From Schaalia cardiffensis (GTDB taxonomy: Bacteria > Actinomycetota > Actinomycetes > Actinomycetales > Actinomycetaceae): DNA of 64,000 nucleotides. A program made the translations under genes and the position numbers. Shown piece after piece: positions 63,728-64,000 of the stretch (positions within the stretch are counted from its first letter, which is position 1; every line of letters starts with the position of its first letter). Location of the stretch: positions 67,650 through 131,649 of the forward strand of contig NZ_JAEKIA010000004.1 in NCBI RefSeq assembly GCF_016405145.1, given 5' to 3'. The notes beneath the pieces were generated by a model. That model was not told where the DNA came from. It saw nothing but the letters and a program-made list of their open reading frames with translations, and did not search any database.

Positions 63728-64000
63728 ATGAAGAATCACGGCGCGGCCCTCACTCGCATCCCCCTCGAAGAGCTGTCCGCACCCGTTCGCCGCGTCCTCG
63801 GCGCCGTTGATGACCTCCTCGTCCACTCCCTGAAGATGAATGTCCGATTCCGACAAGTGAACAGGCGAGACGGCCTTCTCCTGCACGGCCCCTTCGGCTG
63901 GGCCGAAGCATCCCCCTTCTGGGACTACGATCCCAAAGAATCTGCGAACTGGCTGGCCGCAGCGCTCGCCCATGCGAATGAAGAACGCCCCACGCCCCTA
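63728..64000 (+). CDS. menC: o-succinylbenzoate synthase, N-terminal part (cut by window end)
   Basis: The 91 codons present begin MKNHGAALTRIPLEEL and contain VRFRQVNRRDGLLLHGPFGW, then AEASPFWDYDPKESANWLAAAL, which match the actinobacterial MenC N-terminal pattern (FRG.xxREG, GPxGWGEFSPF, Y...EAxxWL). Dehydrates SHCHC to OSB in menaquinone synthesis. The gene continues beyond 64000. Other men genes are on the opposite strand just before it. No good Shine-Dalgarno sequence is seen, so the start could move slightly. Confidence 0.85.
   Translation, partial: MKNHGAALTRIPLEELSAPVRRVLGAVDDLLVHSLKMNVRFRQVNRRDGLLLHGPFGWAEASPFWDYDPKESANWLAAALAHANEERPTPL

Overview
The window is high-GC, gene-dense DNA from an actinobacterium. 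Supporting features are the small arginine/lysine-rich ribosomal protein bS22 beside an excisionase-type HTH gene, the DUF3180 gene behind the folate genes, a dacB - DUF2342-like - tilS - hpt - ftsH - folE - folP - folB/K block, paired radA/disA, and menaquinone genes. The overall style (pyruvate phosphate dikinase, lactate permease, DtxR-like iron boxes, intergenic spaces packed with degenerate G/C-rich tandem repeats) suggests Actinomycetaceae (Actinomyces/Schaalia-like). That genus-level guess is inference. I found no tRNA, rRNA, CRISPR array, prophage or transposase.

Layout. 1-640: C-rich tract and degenerate repeats. 639-5528: ppdK and a convergent lactate permease. 5805-19734: a 14-kb iron/metal-handling and flavin island, all on the + strand. 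It has two parts. The first (5805-10448) is a Cys-rich DUF4418 membrane protein, a DUF6273 protein, two FtsX/MacB-type permeases and an ATPase, driven by a promoter whose spacer is a DtxR/IdeR-like box. The second (10829-19734) has a cluster of DtxR-like sites at its promoter. It encodes an FTR1 permease with a duplicated extracytoplasmic domain, a P19-type lipoprotein, a DUF2318 membrane protein, two more FtsX-like permeases, an ATPase, an FMN-binding lipoprotein and the flavin transferase ApbE. Its order resembles the Campylobacter P19/Ftr1 (Cj1658-Cj1663) and E. coli FetMP-type systems, with a flavin arm added.

19842-33383: a DASS-type carboxylate transporter, a peptide-type ABC transporter (ATPase plus two ABC-2 permeases), a 1065-residue FAD/Fe-S 2-hydroxyacid dehydrogenase, an unrecognised 402-aa protein, an alpha/beta hydrolase, and a GntR(YtrA)-regulated ABC transporter with a palindromic operator. 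33384-34355: a gene-free repeat region containing two identical copies of an 86-bp palindromic element. 34356-36983: metX and metY; metY is preceded by a structured leader that may be a SAM-IV-like riboswitch with a hairpin over the ribosome binding site. 37356-38633: NlpC/P60 cell-wall hydrolase.

39074-51081: ppa, then dacB, a catalytically degenerate zincin homologue, tilS, hpt, ftsH, folE, folP, a folB-folK fusion with an unusual 400-residue repetitive tail, DUF3180 and a membrane-anchored protein. 51451-56329 (minus strand): radA-disA and the TrkH/TrkA potassium uptake pair. 56529-58353: HTH protein, bS22, a histidine phosphatase and a PLDc_N membrane protein. 58545-64000: menaquinone genes menA, menE and menB (minus) and the start of menC (plus, cut by the window end). 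Between menB and menC lies a probably decayed gene whose 3' part looks like the C-terminus of a GH42 beta-galactosidase.

How they fit: lactate permease plus the FAD/Fe-S dehydrogenase suggest lactate or related hydroxyacid use feeding a menaquinone pool. The FMN lipoprotein/ApbE pair could reduce ferric iron outside the membrane for the P19/FTR1 system. These links are inferred from gene content.
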